Source: Actinernus sp. WN-2022 (Eukaryota; Cnidaria; Anthozoa; Actiniaria; Actinernidae). Taken from it: a stretch of DNA of 64,000 nt. Below, piece after piece: positions 63,350-64,000 of this stretch (positions are counted from its first letter, which is position 1; every line of letters begins with the position of its first letter). The translations under genes and the position numbers were made by a program. Under the pieces are notes generated by a model, which saw only the letters and a list, made by a program, of their open reading frames with translations, was not told where the DNA came from and ran no database searches. The stretch is taken from contig JAOWCC010001634.1 of the NCBI GenBank assembly GCA_030867875.1, forward strand, positions 136,730,365 to 136,794,364, given 5' to 3'.

Positions 63350-64000
63350 AGGTAATAAAGAACATGAAATAGACACATGAATTAAAGACGATATGGGCCG
63401 CGTCAGGCAAAAAGGGCCCGGACGACATAATATGTAAATGTATTTTGAAATGTTTTTCATACTTGTGGTGCGATTACAATATGAATCGCGAGCGCCACAT
63501 TGTGCTACTAACAAGTAGTGTTGATTTCATGAAATTTAACAGTGAAATCGAAGACGAAATTTACTATATTTTTACATGAGGGTGTGATCACAATTTTAGC
63601 AGGCGCATATGATTCCTTATCATCAGACGATTGTTTCAAGGTGTAACTTGTACTATTGCTAAAATCATATTATGAGCTACGGGGAGTAGAATGACTGCAG
63701 AAAATCATTTTTTTTGGCCAAAAAGTGATCATCTTGTTCATCTGATTTATTTTTTACTCTTTAATACCAGCCGATATAAATGAATGTTATACATCAAAAT
63801 CATCCCCTCTGACAGGATTCCTAATTTTTGTGGTCATATTTGTGATCGGGCCCTTGCATCAAAATCACGTAAATTTCACCCCTGATTTTTGTTGTCAATT
63901 TCTTGAAACTTACATTTATTGTTAGGGATGAAATGTAGCGCTTCTCGTCAAAAATACAATACAACCTTCAACCTGTTATCAGGAACACCGTTGTAAGAAT
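63350..64000. other. POLR3B intron sequence
   Basis: No exon recognised between the acceptor at 63346 and the window edge. Confidence 0.5.

Overview
The window looks like nuclear DNA of an animal, most likely a cnidarian and probably an anthozoan. It is A+T-rich and gene-poor, with spliced genes and a dense load of MITEs, LINE remnants and Penelope fragments. Cnidarian identity is inferred from the style of the genes and repeats; no species marker is present.

Layout. Positions 1-8985 hold no intact gene: foldback/MITE copies, a 27-bp minisatellite, a 5'-truncated LINE and a Penelope-like fragment with a GIY-YIG domain. Positions 8986-24664 are a complete 15.7-kb Polinton/Maverick (virus-like DNA transposon) with ~336-bp terminal inverted repeats (TIRs) and a 5-bp target duplication. 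It carries the core set: protein-primed DNA polymerase B, retroviral-type integrase, double-jelly-roll major capsid, minor capsid, FtsK/HerA-type packaging ATPase and several conserved membrane or virion proteins. It also carries less usual genes: a TFIIB homologue, an F-box/ankyrin protein and a Cys-rich protein. I recognise no adenain-type protease. Every CDS is open except the integrase, which has a frameshift near its C-terminus. Palindromic intergenic promoters and a twice-used hairpin suggest a dedicated expression system.

Positions 26022-44872 (+ strand) support one long host gene whose splice phases agree throughout. Exon 1 gives a cytoplasmic tail with YxxI motifs and a type II membrane anchor. 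EGF-like exons, a GH18 chitinase-like domain that has lost its catalytic acids, and a Thr/Ser-rich mucin tail of 40-residue repeats follow. Joined, the exons give about 1037 residues. One intron of this gene contains a 3.67-kb pogo-type transposon with divergent transposase and HIRAN-like genes.

Positions 44873-55926 are gene-free and packed with inverted-repeat elements, including a 1.1-kb giant hairpin. From 55927 to 63345 (- strand) lie the last six exons of POLR3B, the second-largest subunit of RNA polymerase III; its upstream exons lie beyond the right edge. POLR3B introns hold further MITEs, a 38-bp satellite and a decayed LINE.

How the parts relate: the Polinton is a self-contained unit with its own replication, integration, packaging, capsid and probably transcription-initiation functions. 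The EGF/GH18 gene reads as a carbohydrate-binding cell-surface receptor candidate rather than an enzyme.
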